Below, piece after piece: positions 5,830-5,877 of a stretch of 5,877 nucleotides of DNA. The stretch's first letter is position 1; each line of letters begins with the position of its first letter. This stretch comes from Dechloromonas sp. (GTDB taxonomy: Bacteria > Pseudomonadota > Gammaproteobacteria > Burkholderiales > Rhodocyclaceae), in contig JAFLDQ010000192.1 of assembly GCA_017302355.1 (NCBI GenBank), positions 1 through 5,877 of the forward strand, in the 5' to 3' direction. The notes beneath the pieces are model-generated. The model did no database searches. It worked only from the letters and a program-made list of their open reading frames with translations, and was not told where the DNA came from. Made by a program: the position numbers and the translations under genes.

Positions 5830-5877
5830 TGCAGATGCAGGAAGACGCGCATCCAACCGTCGCGCCGGAGACGATGC

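Overview
The window reads as chromosomal DNA from a high-GC proteobacterium. The gene set, the style of the proteins and the two repeat types suggest a betaproteobacterium, possibly of the Rhodocyclales type; this is an inference, not something the sequence proves. From about 660 onward the DNA is GC-rich with strong G/C at third codon positions. The first ~640 bases are clearly more AT-rich and look like an accessory or scarred segment.

Layout. Bases 1-256 are bounded by a 15-base imperfect terminal inverted repeat (GAGCCTCTTGCAAAA / TTTTGCAAGAAGCTC) and contain a terminator-like hairpin near the right end. This looks like a short non-coding, IS-derived (MITE-like) element. Directly after it lies a small AT-rich two-helix membrane ORF (264-485) that lacks a good start and may be truncated by the element. 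A REP/REPIN-like inverted repeat (523-595) follows. Then come three plus-strand genes: a fused aminoglycoside-phosphotransferase-like / P-loop kinase protein (664-2271), archease (2365-2778) and the RNA ligase RtcB (2917-4347). Convergent to rtcB is a minus-strand gene for a two-domain protein with a ubiquitin-like fold and a Mut7-C PIN-like RNase domain plus zinc ribbon (4386-5150). Last is a minus-strand YbhB/YbcL-type PEBP protein (5312-5782).

How they fit together. Archease activates RtcB, which seals RNA 3'-phosphate or 2',3'-cyclic-phosphate ends to 5'-OH ends, so these two genes form an RNA repair pair. All active-site residues of RtcB are present, and their numbering matches the archaeal, archease-linked type. 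A predicted nuclease lies next to the ligase and a P-loop kinase lies upstream, so the locus may be a wider RNA-processing neighbourhood, but that link is inference.

The most unusual structure is the 138-base gap between archease and rtcB. It contains a perfect 15-bp inverted repeat that begins on the archease stop codon, plus a nested 6-bp stem, which together predict a long hairpin in the archease-rtcB transcript.
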